A stretch of DNA of 64,000 nt, taken from the NCBI GenBank assembly GCA_012064385.1, contig QRDG01000524.1, positions 1,953,489-2,017,488 on the forward strand, given 5' to 3'. The position numbers and the translations under genes are program-made. Below are positions 19,618 to 31,890 of this stretch, piece by piece. How positions within the stretch are numbered: position 1 is the first letter of the stretch; each line of letters opens with the position of its first letter. The notes under the pieces were generated by a model, which was not told the DNA's origin, did no database searches, and saw only the letters and a list, made by a program, of their open reading frames with translations. The stretch is from Puccinellia tenuiflora (taxonomy: Eukaryota > Streptophyta > Magnoliopsida > Poales > Poaceae).

Positions 19618-22600
19618 TGTAATGGACCTGCACTTAGAAATATGGCAAGATCCCTGTGTATAGTGCAAACCCCTGGATCTTTTCATTTGCACACACAGTT
19701 TAAGATAGATATCACAACATTGTATCAATTATTACACGAATGATCCAGACTTGGAAAAATAAATGGTTCGATACATCTTTGCATAGCATAAAGCTAGCTT
19801 ATTCAATAAAGCAGCGGAAATAAATCTTCAAAGAGCCTCCATCTTCATGATGCGCCACAGGCGAAAACATGTTGGTGCAGACTCGAAACCCAAACGAAAA
19901 CCTTACTCATTGTCAGAAAAATCTGCATCAATTAATAATTTGCAACAGAGTGGGTCAGATACCATTAAAAATGGATCTGGCAAGTGACACTATGTGGACA
20001 CTTAGTGGAATAACTCTATAGCCTATATGCATATTTGGCTGGTGGAGTTCAAGGCTATTTTGCATAAAAGCCAATTTTTGCCTAACACTTTGTAAAACAT
20101 TTTCCTTAAATGTTTGAGACATGGCATGAAATCCATAGTCTCGTCTACCCTTGTTCACCCATCAAATTTTACTTAGAGAAATAAGATGTTGGGAGCCTCC
20201 GTTGCCATCCTTGATCAGCTGCTTGAATTGTCCGTAACCGGGGACACGGCTAAGTACTTAGTTTTTAACTCTGCAGAGGTTGTGCACTTTCACCATTAGA
20301 CTCAACAAACCCAAACTATCCCCAAGCACTCAATTTGTGTTAAGGAAAAGGAGAGAGTTGAGACGAGACTTTTCGGAAGCATTTTCTCCTTCCCTTACTG
20401 GCTTGACCCGTTCCACCTACATCCTCTACATCTGCTTGTCAAGCCGGGAGGAATCCACGCAACTTAATTCATCTAGCCAGAGCCCATATGACTAATGGCT
20501 GCACGGGAAGCATCTTCACTTAGAGGAAACTTTGGTCCCTTTGTTCCTGGGTGGCAATCCACAAGTGAATATCCCATCGGTAAAACCCCTAGGGACAACA
20601 CTCAACTCATACAACCATTCAAGCCCAAATCCACCCAGGTGATAAATTAACTTAGTAGAATTAAGCTTTTCAATAAAACACTTTTGCATAGCATCAATAT
20701 ATCTACTAAGTTATTAATAGGATTCTAGACACAACTAGTGTAAAGGAGATAGTAGTTTTAGCATAGCAATACTATCCAACACATGCATAAAGAAATACAC
20801 TAAGTCATGCTTAGAAAATACTTAGGAGATTTATGAGGTGTGCCACTTGCCTTGGCAACAAGCAGAATAGCAACAACAGCCGCAACAGTCCTCGTTTCCC
20901 TCCGGAGATTCTAACACAGCAAACAATACATAATGAACAAACAAGTTTCATAAAACTTCTAAGGAAAATATGTCATGCATGATGTGCAAAATATTCCTAA
21001 GGACTAGAGATGCATGCATGCCATGCCATGAAATAATTCTAAGTTAATGCAAGGCAAGTAGGATGGTCCAAAAATGACTAAGGACCAAGGTCATAACACT
21101 TGAGGTCGAATTTTAACTAAGGACTAAAGCTAACACAAGTCCAGAATAATTTCTAAGGAAAGGTGTTGTCAGAATTTTATTATCAAAATTTTCTAAGGAA
21201 GAAAGTTACTCTAGGGAGGCGTAATATTTCTAAGTATTTTGTAACTAAGATGATCAAAATATGACTAAGTCATTTTATTAGACGAATATATATGAAGAAA
21301 ATTAATTTTAATCAATTTTAACTATTAAATAACACCTAAAAAGCATTTAATCAATATTAAATACAAAAATCTTAGAAAATACTTTTACATAAATAGTAGA
21401 GTGTTCCTACGGCCAGAACTTAGACATACAAATTTATAGCAAAAGAGTTTGATCAAATATCAATTTTTAAATTAAAGTTATGTCCAAAATACTAATTAAG
21501 CCACTTTTTAAGTTAAACAAAATTAATTCAACAAAACCTAAAATTACCAATGCCAAAAGTTTCTACACGTCAGTAGCTATCCAAAAATATAAATTTCATA
21601 ATTTTCTGACAAAGGGATAAAAATTAATGATAGATTTAATCACAGGGACTAATCTGTGATGCGCAGGGCTAGATTGTAAAGGAAAACAGAAGAAAGCTTC
21701 GCGCTGAAGTCCCTGGCGACGTGTCATTCTCTGATTGGTGCGGAGCTCCCCGTTGCTGAGTTGGCGTTGACTGCTGACGCGGCTTGACGTGGCGCTGACG
21801 AAGCGTTGACATGGCTGATGACGGGGCATCGACGTGGCTTCTCCGGATTCGCTGATACCCCTTCTCGGTACGATCTAATCTACACCGCATAAAATCGATC
21901 CAACGGCCTAGATCTATAAGACCAAAAGGTCATCGGCGCTTCCGCCGGAGTTTCACCGGAACCCTAGTTCCTACGGTGGCGCCCTCGCCGGAATCTGCTC
22001 CTCTACTCTACGAAGCTTGCGGGGATGGACGGCTCATACCAGAAGAAGCGGAGCGTCGAGGCGGGGACGATGGTGTGGTCGAGGATGTCGGGGAAGCTCC
22101 GGGTGGTCTTCAGTTGCTTGCCGAAGTTGTTCCCGCGGCGGTGGTCGATGTCGAGGAAGCTCCCGTCGTGCTGAAGCTCGGAGAAAAACAACACGCATCA
22201 TTAGAGGATGCGCAAGGACGTAGCAAAGAGATTGGGACAGGAGATAGGGCTGGATATCGACTGTGCTCACCGGAATTTGCGAAATATGGCGGCGGCAATG
22301 GTGGACGGCGGCGGATCAATGCGCGCAGCCTGGAGGCGAATAAGCTAGGGTTTCTGGGGGTTTTCGAAGAGCGGGCCGTGGGCTATTTATGGGGACAGAG
22401 GGCATGAGATAGAATCGTTTGAAACGACCGGAATCGATCCGGATTTGGAGTTAGGGTTCGGTTGCGATTTCTTGCGGGAGAGGAAGATGATGATGACGTC
22501 ATCGTTGGCGTCACCTTGCGGGTCCCGGCTGTTAGTGGGAGAGAGGCGAGCTGGGCCGTGGGCCGTTTCTTCTGCGCGCGCACGGCAGTTCGGTAGATGG

Positions 22601-22948
22601 GCTCGACCCATTTAGCTAGGCTGCGCATTTTTTTCCAGAAAACGTTTTTCTTTTTTGTTTTCAAAACAGCAATTAAAAACATAGCAAAACTTTTTAATAA
22701 AAATTGCAAAAATACTTTTTAGAGAGCTTTTCAATTATAGAATAATATGGCACTTGTCTTGCCAACAAAATAAAATAAAATATTTGAAACATGGCTAGGG
22801 TTACTTAGCACCCTTTATTCCATTAATTGAATTGATAAAACCAAAAATCAAAACAAGCCACCTAAAATAAATAAACTAAATGCACAAACAAATGCATATG
22901 ATGACATGAATGCATGCTTATGCAATTTTTGAAAATTGGGATGTTACA
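19618..22948 (-). repeat. 5' LTR of element E (3331 bp)
   Basis: On the minus strand it runs from TGTAACATCC at 22948 to ...CATTACA at 19618 and is followed by the tRNA-Met primer site. It is largely collinear with 10175-13915 but contains the 425-bp segment only once. A TATA-like CATAAATAG occurs on the minus strand at about 22383-22391. ORFs in 21669-22709 have no recognisable domain and are read as LTR leader sequence. Confidence 0.9.
22383..22391 (-). promoter_or_regulatory. TATA-like box in 5' LTR of element E
   Basis: Minus-strand CATAAATAG, conserved at the equivalent place in the other LTR (about 13350-13358). It precedes a GC-rich leader that continues toward the primer site. Position is inferred from sequence only. 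Confidence 0.35.
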
Positions 22949-24998
22949 GAAAGTTTCACCGTAGTCAAGTCCTTCGACTTGAGAGTAGCCTTGAGCAACC
23001 AAACGAGCTTTGTTGCGAATCACTTGTCCATGATTATCTTGCTTGTTCTTGAACACCCATTTGGTTCCAATCACATTATAGTTCTTCGGTCTTTCCACTA
23101 GGGACCATACTTTGTTTTTCTCAAAGTTATGGAGCTCTTCATGCATAGCATGGACCCAATCTTCATCTTCAAGAGCTTCATACACCTTGGTGGGTTCAAA
23201 ATGTGATATATGTGCATGAATGCCACAAAAGAGTAATAGTTGCCTCCGAGTGGACACACTCCTTCCAAGGCCACCAATGATGTTCTTTTGATAGAGAGAT
23301 TTTTTATGTAATGCCACGGCCTTGCTAGCCACTCGGCGAGCAAGAGCATCTGAGGGTCTCTCATTGGGAGGTGCATCTTCATCATCTCCTTCATCTTGAT
23401 AATGATTGATCCGAGAGTGGGTTGGAGTCCTTGGTGGAGAGTTACCAAAATCTTCACCACCATTATCATTGGGTGGATCTTGATCATTATCTTGATGGTT
23501 GGTATCATCTTGTAGATCTTGAGCTTGTTCTTGGTTTGCCGTTTGATCGATGGTTGATGTAGAGGGCTCCACTTGCGTCGAGCTTGAGTCCAACTCCGTT
23601 GCCATAAGGGGTTCCTCAACAGGTATAAGCGGACCTATACCCATTCTTCCTATGGCTATGGAGGAGGGCTCATCACCTACATCATCAAGATCAATTTGCC
23701 CCACTTGGGAGCCATTATCCTCATGGAACTCCACATTCATAGATTCTTCAACACACCCGGTGGATATGTTGAACACTCTATAAGTGTGGGATTCTTTGGC
23801 ATACCCAACAAATATTCATCAAAAGTTCTAGGTTCAAACTTAGGAAATTTAGAACCTTTAATGTAAACTTGACATTTGCAACCAAAAACTCTAATATATG
23901 AGAGGTTGGGCTTTTTACCACCAAGAAGTTCATAAGGAGTCTTGTTAGTGAATGGACGAAGAAAGAGTCGGTTGGATAGATGACAAGCGGTGTTGATGGC
24001 TTCGGCCCAAAAGTTATATGGAGACTTGAATTCGGCCATCATCGTTCTTGCCATATCAATAAGTGTTCGGTTCTTCCTTTCCGCAACACCATTTTGTTGA
24101 GGGTTATACGCAGCGAAATATTGGTGTTTAATACCCTCATCACTCAAGAATTCATCCATGGTGTAGTTCTTGAACTCGGTTCCATTATCACTTCTTATAG
24201 CCAAGATGGTTGTATCATATTGGCGTTGTACTTGAGTAGCCCAATCAATGAATTCCTTTTGAGTTTCACTCTTCTTCTTGATATAGAAGGTCCAAGTGTA
24301 TCTTGTATAATCATCCACAATCACTAGACAATATTTCTTGCCACCAAGACTCTCATAAGTAGGAGGCCCAAACAAATCCATATGAATGAGTTGGAAGGGC
24401 CTCGTTGTATTGATAGTCGTCACCTTGGGATGGTTCTTCTCATGCATCTTTCCGGCAACACAAGAGCTACAAGGACGATCTTTAGAAAAGTTTACTTTTG
24501 TTAGTCCTCCACATGCTCACCCTTCACAAGCGTTTGCAAATTTCTCATACCGACGTGGCCCAACCGGCGATGCCAAAGCCAACCCACGTCGGATTTAGCC
24601 ATTAGACTTGTGGCAATGTGTGTAGTTTCTTTCGAGAAATCCACTACATACATACGGTTTTCCACAAATCCAACAAAGGCTACTTTAAGAGAAATTGCGT
24701 GAAGGATAAGCACATGATATCGTCCAAAGACAACGGTAAAGTTGCACTCGCAAAGTTGCAAAACGGAAAGTAAATTATAACCAAGGGACTCAACAAGGAG
24801 GACTTTCTCAATGGATGTATCCGGAGAAATGACCACCTTGCCGTGTCCCAATACCTTGAGTTCAGAACCATCACCAATAGTGACATGAGATATCTTGAGA
24901 AGTTGATGCTTTAAATCATTCAACACTTCTTTGCTTCCGGTCATATGTGCGGAACAACCGCTATCAATAAGCCATGATGATCCTCCGGAAGCACACAC
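22949..24998 (-). pseudogene. pol of element F: protease, integrase and RT start, broken
   Basis: Three coding blocks in two or three frames. Block 24998-24501 has the copia protease (SWLIDSGCSAHMTG) and the GAG-pre-integrase region (LWHRRLGHVGMRNLQTL). Block 24447-23737 has the integrase core (IHMDLFGP; VDDYTRYTW; RSDNGTEF; NPQQNGVAERKNRTL) with all three acidic residues. Block 23776-22949 has an acidic, Pro-rich linker and the first RT motif (WSLVERPKNYNVIGTKWVFK, then NKARLVAQGYSQVEGLDYGE). Frame changes occur near 24500-24450 and 23776-23737. An in-frame TAG separates gag from protease at 24999-25001. RT is cut before its YVDD motif, so no active polymerase remains. Confidence 0.88.
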
Positions 24999-27418
24999 CT
25001 ACAATGAATCAAGTTCTTGACTTAGGTCCCCATGTTTGATGGGTCCTCTTTTGTTAGTCACAAGGGTCTTGGGAACCCAAATAGTAGAACTATAATCACT
25101 ACCACGTGAGGTGCCAACATATTTTGCATAAACATGTCCATCATTAGATTTCAAAAGCACATATGATGGATTATATTTTCCCGCAAAATTGTTGTGAGGA
25201 GAAATGTTCTTAGGAACAATGCGTTTAGCAAGGATATCAAATTCATCTTCATCGTTAGCCAACTCCCCCTCCTTCACAAAAACAATAGCATTAGTGGAGG
25301 GAGTTGATTTCTTATTGTCATTGGTCTTGTTGGATGAGACTCCAAATCCAAGTACTTTCTTACCCACAACTCTCCTTTGATTTCTCAAAAGATGATTGAG
25401 GTTCTTTTCTCCTTGGATGCAAGACACCAGTCCTTTATCAAGTTGAGCCTTCAACCTATTGTTCTCCAATATGAGAGATGCTTTGACACACAAGGGGTTA
25501 GTGGAACAAGCATTTTCATTTATATCCTTATCTTGAGAGATGTTATGTGACTCCTTAAGAACCTTGAGCTCTCTTGAGAGTGCCATGTGAGCTTTCTCAA
25601 GATGCTCAAAATCCTTAAGTAGTTCATTGTGACCATTCATAATGTTATCATTTTCATCCATAAATTCCTTAAGCTTACAAAGTGCATGATCACGGTCACC
25701 CATCATTTTAGATAGATCTAAATTGGAGGTTTCCTCAATACAATCTTTAAGGCATAGTGCATTATCTAGAGCTTCCTCAAGCTCCGCTATCCTATTAGCA
25801 TCCTCACGAGCGAAACCCTCAAGTTCACATATTCTTTCTTCATGTTCTTCAATGAGACCATATGCATTACCAAGTTGAGTCATGAAGGCATCAAATGCAA
25901 TTTTATTTTCACTTTCAAGTAATCTCATGACTTTAGAAAGATTATTAGCATTCTTATCATCAAGTTCCTCAACACAATTCAACAATGATGGGGTAGAGGA
26001 AATTGAGGGTTTTAGTGAGTGGGTTACCTTTGGAGATGTACCCTTGGCCATAAGGCACTTGTGCTTGGTTGGACCTTGCTTGTCAGTCGGAGTTGAGAAG
26101 AGGGAATCCAAAGATGAAGGAATAACTCCAATTGCTATGGCTGCCATGCCCACTCTTCCTTCTTCATCTTCACTTTCTTCACCTCCGGATAAGTATTCTT
26201 GATCATTAGTCACCATTGCCCTTTGAGGTGCCTTCTTCATGAAGTTCTTGTTCTTGGGAACAAAGTAGGTTTTCTTGATGAGCTGTCCTCTATTCTCAAT
26301 TCTACTCTTGTAAGGGCAATCCGCAACGAAGTGCTCACTATCTCCACAATTAAAACAAGTTCTTGCTTTCTTCATACTTGATCCTTCTCTTCCCTTGTTC
26401 TTCGTTGCATTTGATCTAAAGTCCCCTTTCTTCCACCAATTATGGTTGGCAAGAGCCAAACATTCATTGCGTGACACCCACTTTTCCTTCTCAGAGGGCA
26501 CATAGGTGGATGCACCTTCATCACTTGATTCTTCCTCATCATAAGATGTTTCCTTCAAGGCAAGAGATACTTTCTTCATTCCATTCACACGAGCTAGAAC
26601 ATCTTCCGAGGATTTCTTCATCATATTCATGGTGACAAAGTTACCCAAAACATCATTGGGAGTTAGTTCCATTTAGTCCGCTCTTGATTAAACATTCATT
26701 ACCATGTTCTCATTGTATGGAATCAAGGTTTGAAGAAATTTTCCCTTGAACCAATCATCATCGCAATCCTTGAATCCAACATCCTTCATGTCCACAACTA
26801 GAGCCTTGAGTCTTCGATATACATCCTCCGGAACTTCTCCATCCTTCATGATGAAGTGATCAACTTGCCGTTGAAGAAGTGTTTTCTTTGAGCGTTGCAT
26901 GCTCACATTGCCATCATACATGGCGAGTAGATACTCCCAAGCTTCCTTGGCGTTTCGGAGAGACCGGATGTGCTCAACACCTTCATTGACCATTGCCTTC
27001 TCGAGCATGTGCATAGCATGTGCATTGAGTTGTTCATCAATGATCTCACTTGAGGTCAAATTATTGATATCCTTTGGATAGTATCCCCTCTCAATGATTC
27101 TCCATATTTGCATTGAAGAGCTACACACATAAGATTTCATAGAAGCTTTCCAATTAGTAAAACGGGCCCTATCTACTAAAGGTGGATTACCAAGATTGTT
27201 CACATGTGGATGTTGAACATTGAGAGCATTGTTATAAATATGTCCAAATTGATTTGGGTTTTCATTTTTAGATGAGTGTTCGTCACTTTCTTTTGAATGG
27301 GATATGGGATTACCATTTTCATTAGTAGTTCCTCTAACCTATCCATCCTCTTATCGGATCTTTCCCCCATGGACTCGACTTGCTTTTGAAGCAATTCCAT
27401 GGGAGTGGGATCCCCCAT
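24999..27418 (-). pseudogene. gag of element F, interrupted by stops and a frameshift
   Basis: The N-terminal block starts at 27418 (MGDPTPMELLQKQVESMGER) and shifts frame at about 27205 into the gag core (27203-26688, ARFTNWKASMKSYVCSSSMQ). In-frame stops at 26688-26690 and 26673-26675 separate this from the rest (26672-24999). That second part has a CCHC knuckle (CFNCGDSEHFVADC) followed by about 350 residues rich in E, D and L with heptad character (LEEHEERICELEGFAREDAN-like), probably coiled coil. Known: SIRE-type copia gags have such extended C-terminal regions. The frame is otherwise well kept, so the breaks look recent. Confidence 0.85.
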
Positions 27419-27458
27419 CCTCCTCTTTAGGCGGTGAAGCCTTTAATAAAGAGACGAG

Positions 27459-27470
27459 GCTCTGATACCA
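27459..27470 (-). other. Primer binding site of element F (initiator tRNA-Met)
   Basis: TGGTATCAGAGC on the minus strand, two bases after the LTR end at 27473. Confidence 0.88.
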
Positions 27471-27472
27471 AT

Positions 27473-28712
27473 TGAAAGGATCGATGAGGTTAACTAGAGG
27501 GGGGGGGGGGGTGAATAGGTTAACTACAAATTTTACTTCTTTTTCGTTTTAAAAGGATATTGCTCAAATATAAGTTCTCTAGAATATGCAACTAGGTGAA
27601 CAAACTTATATGATGAGCAAAAGTTCACTAGCACAAGATATAGATATAGTAAGCTAGTGATAACAAGTACAAGTAAGTGAAAAGATAAGCAACAAGATGA
27701 CACGAAGATTTATCCCGAAGTTCACTTCCCAATGGAAGCTAATCTTCGTTGAGCGGCGCGGTGTTCACCAAAGTGAAACACCGGGTAGCCTTGATATGGC
27801 ACACCGTATCTCCGTTGTGACTTACCACCGATGTGGCGAGGCACTTGTCACTATGTTGCCACTGAGATTGACAACTAGAACCTTTACAAGGATGAAGCTC
27901 ACTCCACAAGTTGAAGGGTCTTCACCAAATGCACCGAGCCGCCAAGACTCGATGCCCAAGGCCGGGGCACACACCACAACTCAATTGGTGGCTCCCGACA
28001 AAGTCTTCGTAGCTCCCAAAGCTCCGAATAACAACAAGATCTTAGGGTTCCAATGAACTCAAGAGTAGCAAGCCCCCTCTCACAAATCAAGGGGGGAAAT
28101 TAGATCGGTTTGGATGGGATTGTAGATCAAGAGGTTCTCTCCCAACTCGCCAAATATCAACGGGATGTATTGGCTAGTGAGAGAGATCTATGTGGATTGA
28201 GGTGGTCTAAAATGGTGGAGCTTCAAGCTTCTTACTTTTTGATAGACAAGTGACCAAGGTAGAAGAAGAAGCCCTTAAATAGGTGGTCGCAAAATGCAGC
28301 CGTTGGAGCAGTGGCACGAGGCCAGCCGTGGGGCCGGCCATGCCGGGGCAGTGGCTGGGGTAGTGGCCGGCCACCCCTGCGTGAAGGCACCTCGTAGCCC
28401 GGCCATGGCTGGGGTAGTGGCCGGCCACCCCTGCGTGAAGGCACCTCGTAGCCCGGCCATGGCCGGCCAGGCCCGGCCATGATGGCCGGCCAGCTAACAG
28501 AGCCAGCCCGGCCATGGGTCCGGCCAGGCCGGGGCAGTGGCTGGCCTTCCCTCTTCTTCTTCCCTTATTTCTTGCTCAAACATCCTGTTAAAGCCCTTTC
28601 GTCGATGTTTCATCATTTTAACCTAAGTACACATCTTTGAACAAAGGGGGTTAAATATTATTGTGTTGTCATCAAGCATCAAAACATACTTAGGAGATGA
28701 GATGTTCTTTCA
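27473..28712 (-). repeat. 5' LTR of element F (1240 bp)
   Basis: The plus strand starts TGAAAG and ends CTTTCA, a perfect 6-bp inverted repeat. It contains a run of 13 G at 27499-27511 and a perfect 54-bp tandem duplication at 28353-28460. The first five flanking bases, AGCTT (28713-28717), lie inside an Athila-like LTR, so F inserted into that LTR. The partner TSD copy is lost. Confidence 0.8.
28353..28460. repeat. 54-bp perfect tandem duplication rich in GGCCGGCC
   Basis: Unit 28353-28406 is repeated without change at 28407-28460. The surroundings (28330-28540) hold further GGCCGGCC and CCCGGCCATGG motifs. The apparent ORFs with repeated peptides here are a by-product. Confidence 0.9.
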
Positions 28713-30061
28713 AGCTTGACCCTAATTTATTGATTCGACACAAGGGGAGCCAAAGAATATTTATAAGCCTTAGCAGTTGAGTTGTCAATTCAACCACACC
28801 TGAAAAGGATTTCTCTCGAAGCAATTTATCAGTAGTAACAGTGATTTGATGGCAGCAGTAGAATAGTAATAGCGGTAATAAAATAAAGACAACAATGATG
28901 ACGGTAAAAGTAATGATTGTAAACAGCGGGATTAAAACACCGTAGGCATAGGGACAGATAGACAGGCGTTGCATGAATAAGATAGCTCATGAAATGAACA
29001 TAACTAAGCACGAAGCTAATAAATATATAAATAGCATCCAAGTATCAAACAGTCATAGGCATGTATTCCAATTTAGCCGTACGTGCTTACAATAAGAACT
29101 TGCATGACATCTTTTGTCCTGCCATCCGGTTTCAGCTGGGCCAATTAAGCAACAAATGGCAATTAAGGTGTTCCTTTAGAACACCGGATCAAAGCATTAA
29201 CACACAATGAATACATGTAACCCTCGAGTTGCCAACCATTCCCATCGATGTCCCCGTTTCTGTCACTCGGGATCTCCAATTCCGGTTGACAACAAGTGCA
29301 TACAACTAGTAGATAGGATCCAAAAAACAATTATACTCATGCAAATATAAGTGTTCAGATCTGAAAACATGGCACCCGGGCCCAAAGTGACAAGCATTAA
29401 GCATAACTAGTTGCACCAACAATGATTAACACAAATAGAGGATACTAGACATCGTGCCCTAACAATTTGGCATCGAATTACATGAGCAATCTTATTCAAT
29501 CCCTTCCATCCCCTTGCCTACAGCAGGGAACTACTCACACATGGAGGGGGACGACATGGATGGTTGATGGAGAGGCGTTGGCGGTGACGATGGCGGCGAT
29601 CTCCACTCCGACAGGGTGCCGGAACAGCGATCCTGGACCCCGAATTTAGGGTTCGTGATGGCGGCGGAGCTCCGTAAGGTTTCTGGAAAAAGTGTTCGAG
29701 GGCCTGTCATTTTAGGTCGAGAGGGAGCTTATAAGCGAAGGGGGATCGCCAGAGGAGGTCCCAGGGGCAGGAGCGCCCCCTGCCGCGGCCTAGGGGCCAC
29801 CCACGGGTGGGGCCCGCCCCTTCTCCTGGGGTGGCCCCCCTTCGGGGTCTTCCTCTTCCGAGGCTTATTTTTCTTCAAAATTCCTTTTCATATTTTTCTA
29901 GAATTTTCCGCGAACTTCTGAACCCTGCACAAAAGAAAGACACCAAATGCAATTCTGTTGAAAACAGCGTCAGTTCGGGTTAGTTCCAAACAAATTCATT
30001 AATAATCAAAGGCAAAACAATAGCAAAGTGTTTGGAAAAGTAGATACGTTTGCGACGTATT
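28713..30061 (-). repeat. Reversed gypsy LTR fragment, TGATACG-type family
   Basis: Read on the minus strand it starts TAATACGTCGCAAACGTATC at about 30061 (TGATACG with one change) and is cut at 28713 by F. It shares landmarks with 37760-39035, for example GGCATGTATTCC...GTACGTGCTT.CAATAAGAACTTGCA and TTTTGTCCTNCC. It contains no gene. A minus-strand TATAAG element near 29730 may be the promoter. Confidence 0.6.
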
Positions 30062-30354
30062 AGTGGCCGCCCCTGGCCTGTGGGTGGCCCCCCAGGTCGC
30101 CCTTTGGTCTCCAGGTGCCTTTCATCGAATAAAAATTCCACGTAAATTTTCGTCCAATTCTGAGAATATTTCCAGAAGTGAATTTTCTGAAATACAAAAA
30201 CAGCGAAAACAGGAAACTGGCACTAGGCATCTTGTCAATAGGTTAGTCCGACAAAATGCATAAAAATGATGTAATATGATAATAGAAACATGTGACAATA
30301 TCACAAAACTAGCATGGATCAATCAAAAATTATAGATACGTTTGACACGTATCA
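30062..30354 (-). repeat. Reversed 5' end of a TGATACG-type LTR
   Basis: The minus strand starts TGATACGTGTCAAACGTATC at 30354 and proceeds through the family landmark AACCTATTGACAAGATGCC (about 30225-30245). It is only 293 bp, so truncated. It abuts a plus-strand LTR of related type, making a head-to-head arrangement. Confidence 0.6.
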
Positions 30355-31890
30355 CAGTGCCATATGTTTTTATAATGTTTTTATATCATTTTGGCATGAT
30401 TTATGGAACTAACCTATTAACAAGATGCCCAGTGCTAGTTCCTGTTTTCTGCTGTCTTTTTATTTCAGAAAAGTTGTTCTGAAAAGTTTCTCGGAACGCG
30501 CTGAAAATTTGCAGAAATTATTTCCTGTATGAAACAAAGACGGAACCCGAAGGACGGTCGGATGGGAGCCCCAGGGGCTCCAGATGCCCTCCATGTGCGG
30601 CCCCACCCTAGGCTGCGCCTGGGGCCCACCTGGGCAGCTCCTTCGCCTCCTCGCGTCGCATCTTCGCCTATAAAATCCCCCTTGACGCAAAAAACCTAGG
30701 ACACCAGATCATATTTTCAGAAGACGTACGAGACCACTGCCATCTCCAACCCTAGTTCGGGAGGGTTCTGTAGATCTTCCCGGCACCCTACCGGAGAGGG
30801 GAATCGACACCGGAGGCATCTACACCACCATGCCTGCCTCCGGAGTGATGCGTGAGTAGTCCACCACGGGACTACGGATCCGTAACAGTAGCTAGATGGT
30901 TGTCTCTCGTCCTTGTATTCCATTGCTTAGATCTTGTGAGTCGCCTATCATGATCAAGATCATAATATTTGTAACTGCTACATGATTATGTTTGCATGGA
31001 TCCGATGAATTGTGAAAGTCATTGCTTTTGTTCATCTATGTGTTGTGTTTTATCTATGATCTTGCATGCTCTTCGATGCTAGTGGATGATTTGGCCAAGT
31101 AATTATTAGTGTTGTATGCGGGAGTAGTTATGCTAGATAGTGGGTTCATGCCTCTTTTGTCTGAGCTCGGGCTGACAGAAATGATTAAGATGAGAGATGT
31201 GCTGTTGCCACTAGGGAGAAAACAGCGGTGTGATTTCCTTGTGTTATTTACATTGCTTACATTATGCACTTTGCTTATTGCAATGATCTGTTGCTTGCAA
31301 CTTAATACTTTTGGGTGACATGCTGGATAGCGATCCCAAGGTGGATTATTAGTCATAGATGCAGTTGGAAGACGGTCTATGTATTTTGACGTAATGCCCA
31401 TATTAGATGAAACAGTGAACTATATTATTTTATGATAGGCTTGTTGTGCGCCCATGATTTTGTCAATTGCCATGCTGTAATTTATTTACCCATCATGTAT
31501 ATTTTTTGGAGAGACACCTTCAGTGAACTGTGGATCCCTGTCCTATTTTTCTACATTGCTTAGAATCGTTTTCATAGATTTTCATCATCATTTGCTCGCT
31601 GGTCCTATTTCACTCTCATCATATTTTACATCCACATATTTAATCCTTTGTGTTCAGCAATCCGGAGAGATTGACAACCTCTCTGTTTTCATTGGGGCAA
31701 AGTAATTGTTTGTGATTGTGTGCAGGTCCACGTTAATCTACAAGCGCCAGAGTAGATTGACACCTCGGTAAGCTTTCTCCAAGTCCTACTGGATCTGACA
31801 ACCTTTGTTTTGTAATCAAGTGAAACTACTGCTTTGCTGCATCATACCTTTCTCTTGGGGTCTCCCAGCGAACGTGTGATACACGTCATC
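30355..31890 (+). repeat. Plus-strand TGATACG-type LTR, slightly 5' truncated (probable solo LTR)
   Basis: It shows AACCTATTAACAAGATGCCC at about 30413, a TATAAAA box at 30669-30675 after a GC-rich stretch, a mid-region with GGATCCGATGAATTGTGAAAG, and an end at ...ACACGTCATCA (31890). No primer binding site follows, so it is an isolated LTR. Small ORFs inside have no domain. Confidence 0.6.
30669..30675 (+). promoter_or_regulatory. TATA box of the solo LTR
   Basis: TATAAAA located downstream of a GC-rich upstream segment, in the same place as the TATATATT of the related LTRs of element G. Confidence 0.45.

Larger units (their letters stand above)
10175..22948 (-). mobile_element. Element E: Tekay/Del-type chromovirus (gypsy), nearly complete, minus strand
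   Basis: Two long LTRs (10175-13915 and 19618-22948) with TGTAA...TTACA ends flank a 5.7-kb interior. Reading the minus strand, the order is tRNA-iMet primer site (19604-19615), an extra coiled-coil ORF, gag with a CCHC knuckle, protease, RT, RNase H, integrase and a C-terminal chromodomain. Known: this order and the chromodomain define chromoviruses, and an ORF upstream of gag together with LTRs of about 3 kb is described for RIRE3/RIRE8-type rice elements. Odd: the sequences flanking the two ends (ATATG and GAAAG) do not match, and they belong to two different elements. The copy therefore lacks a target site duplication. It also has two or more single-base frame breaks. Confidence 0.9.
22949..28712 (-). 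mobile_element. Element F: copia LTR retrotransposon, minus strand, truncated inside RT
   Basis: Reading the minus strand: a 5' LTR (28712-27473), a tRNA-iMet primer site, gag with a CCHC knuckle and a long coiled-coil region, protease, integrase, a proline/aspartate-rich linker and the beginning of RT. Integrase before RT is the copia order. The long extra region behind the gag knuckle resembles SIRE/Maximus-type elements, but I assign that only tentatively. The element is cut at 22949, exactly where E's LTR begins, so most of RT, RNase H and the 3' LTR are missing. Several stops and frameshifts show it is dead. Confidence 0.85.
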
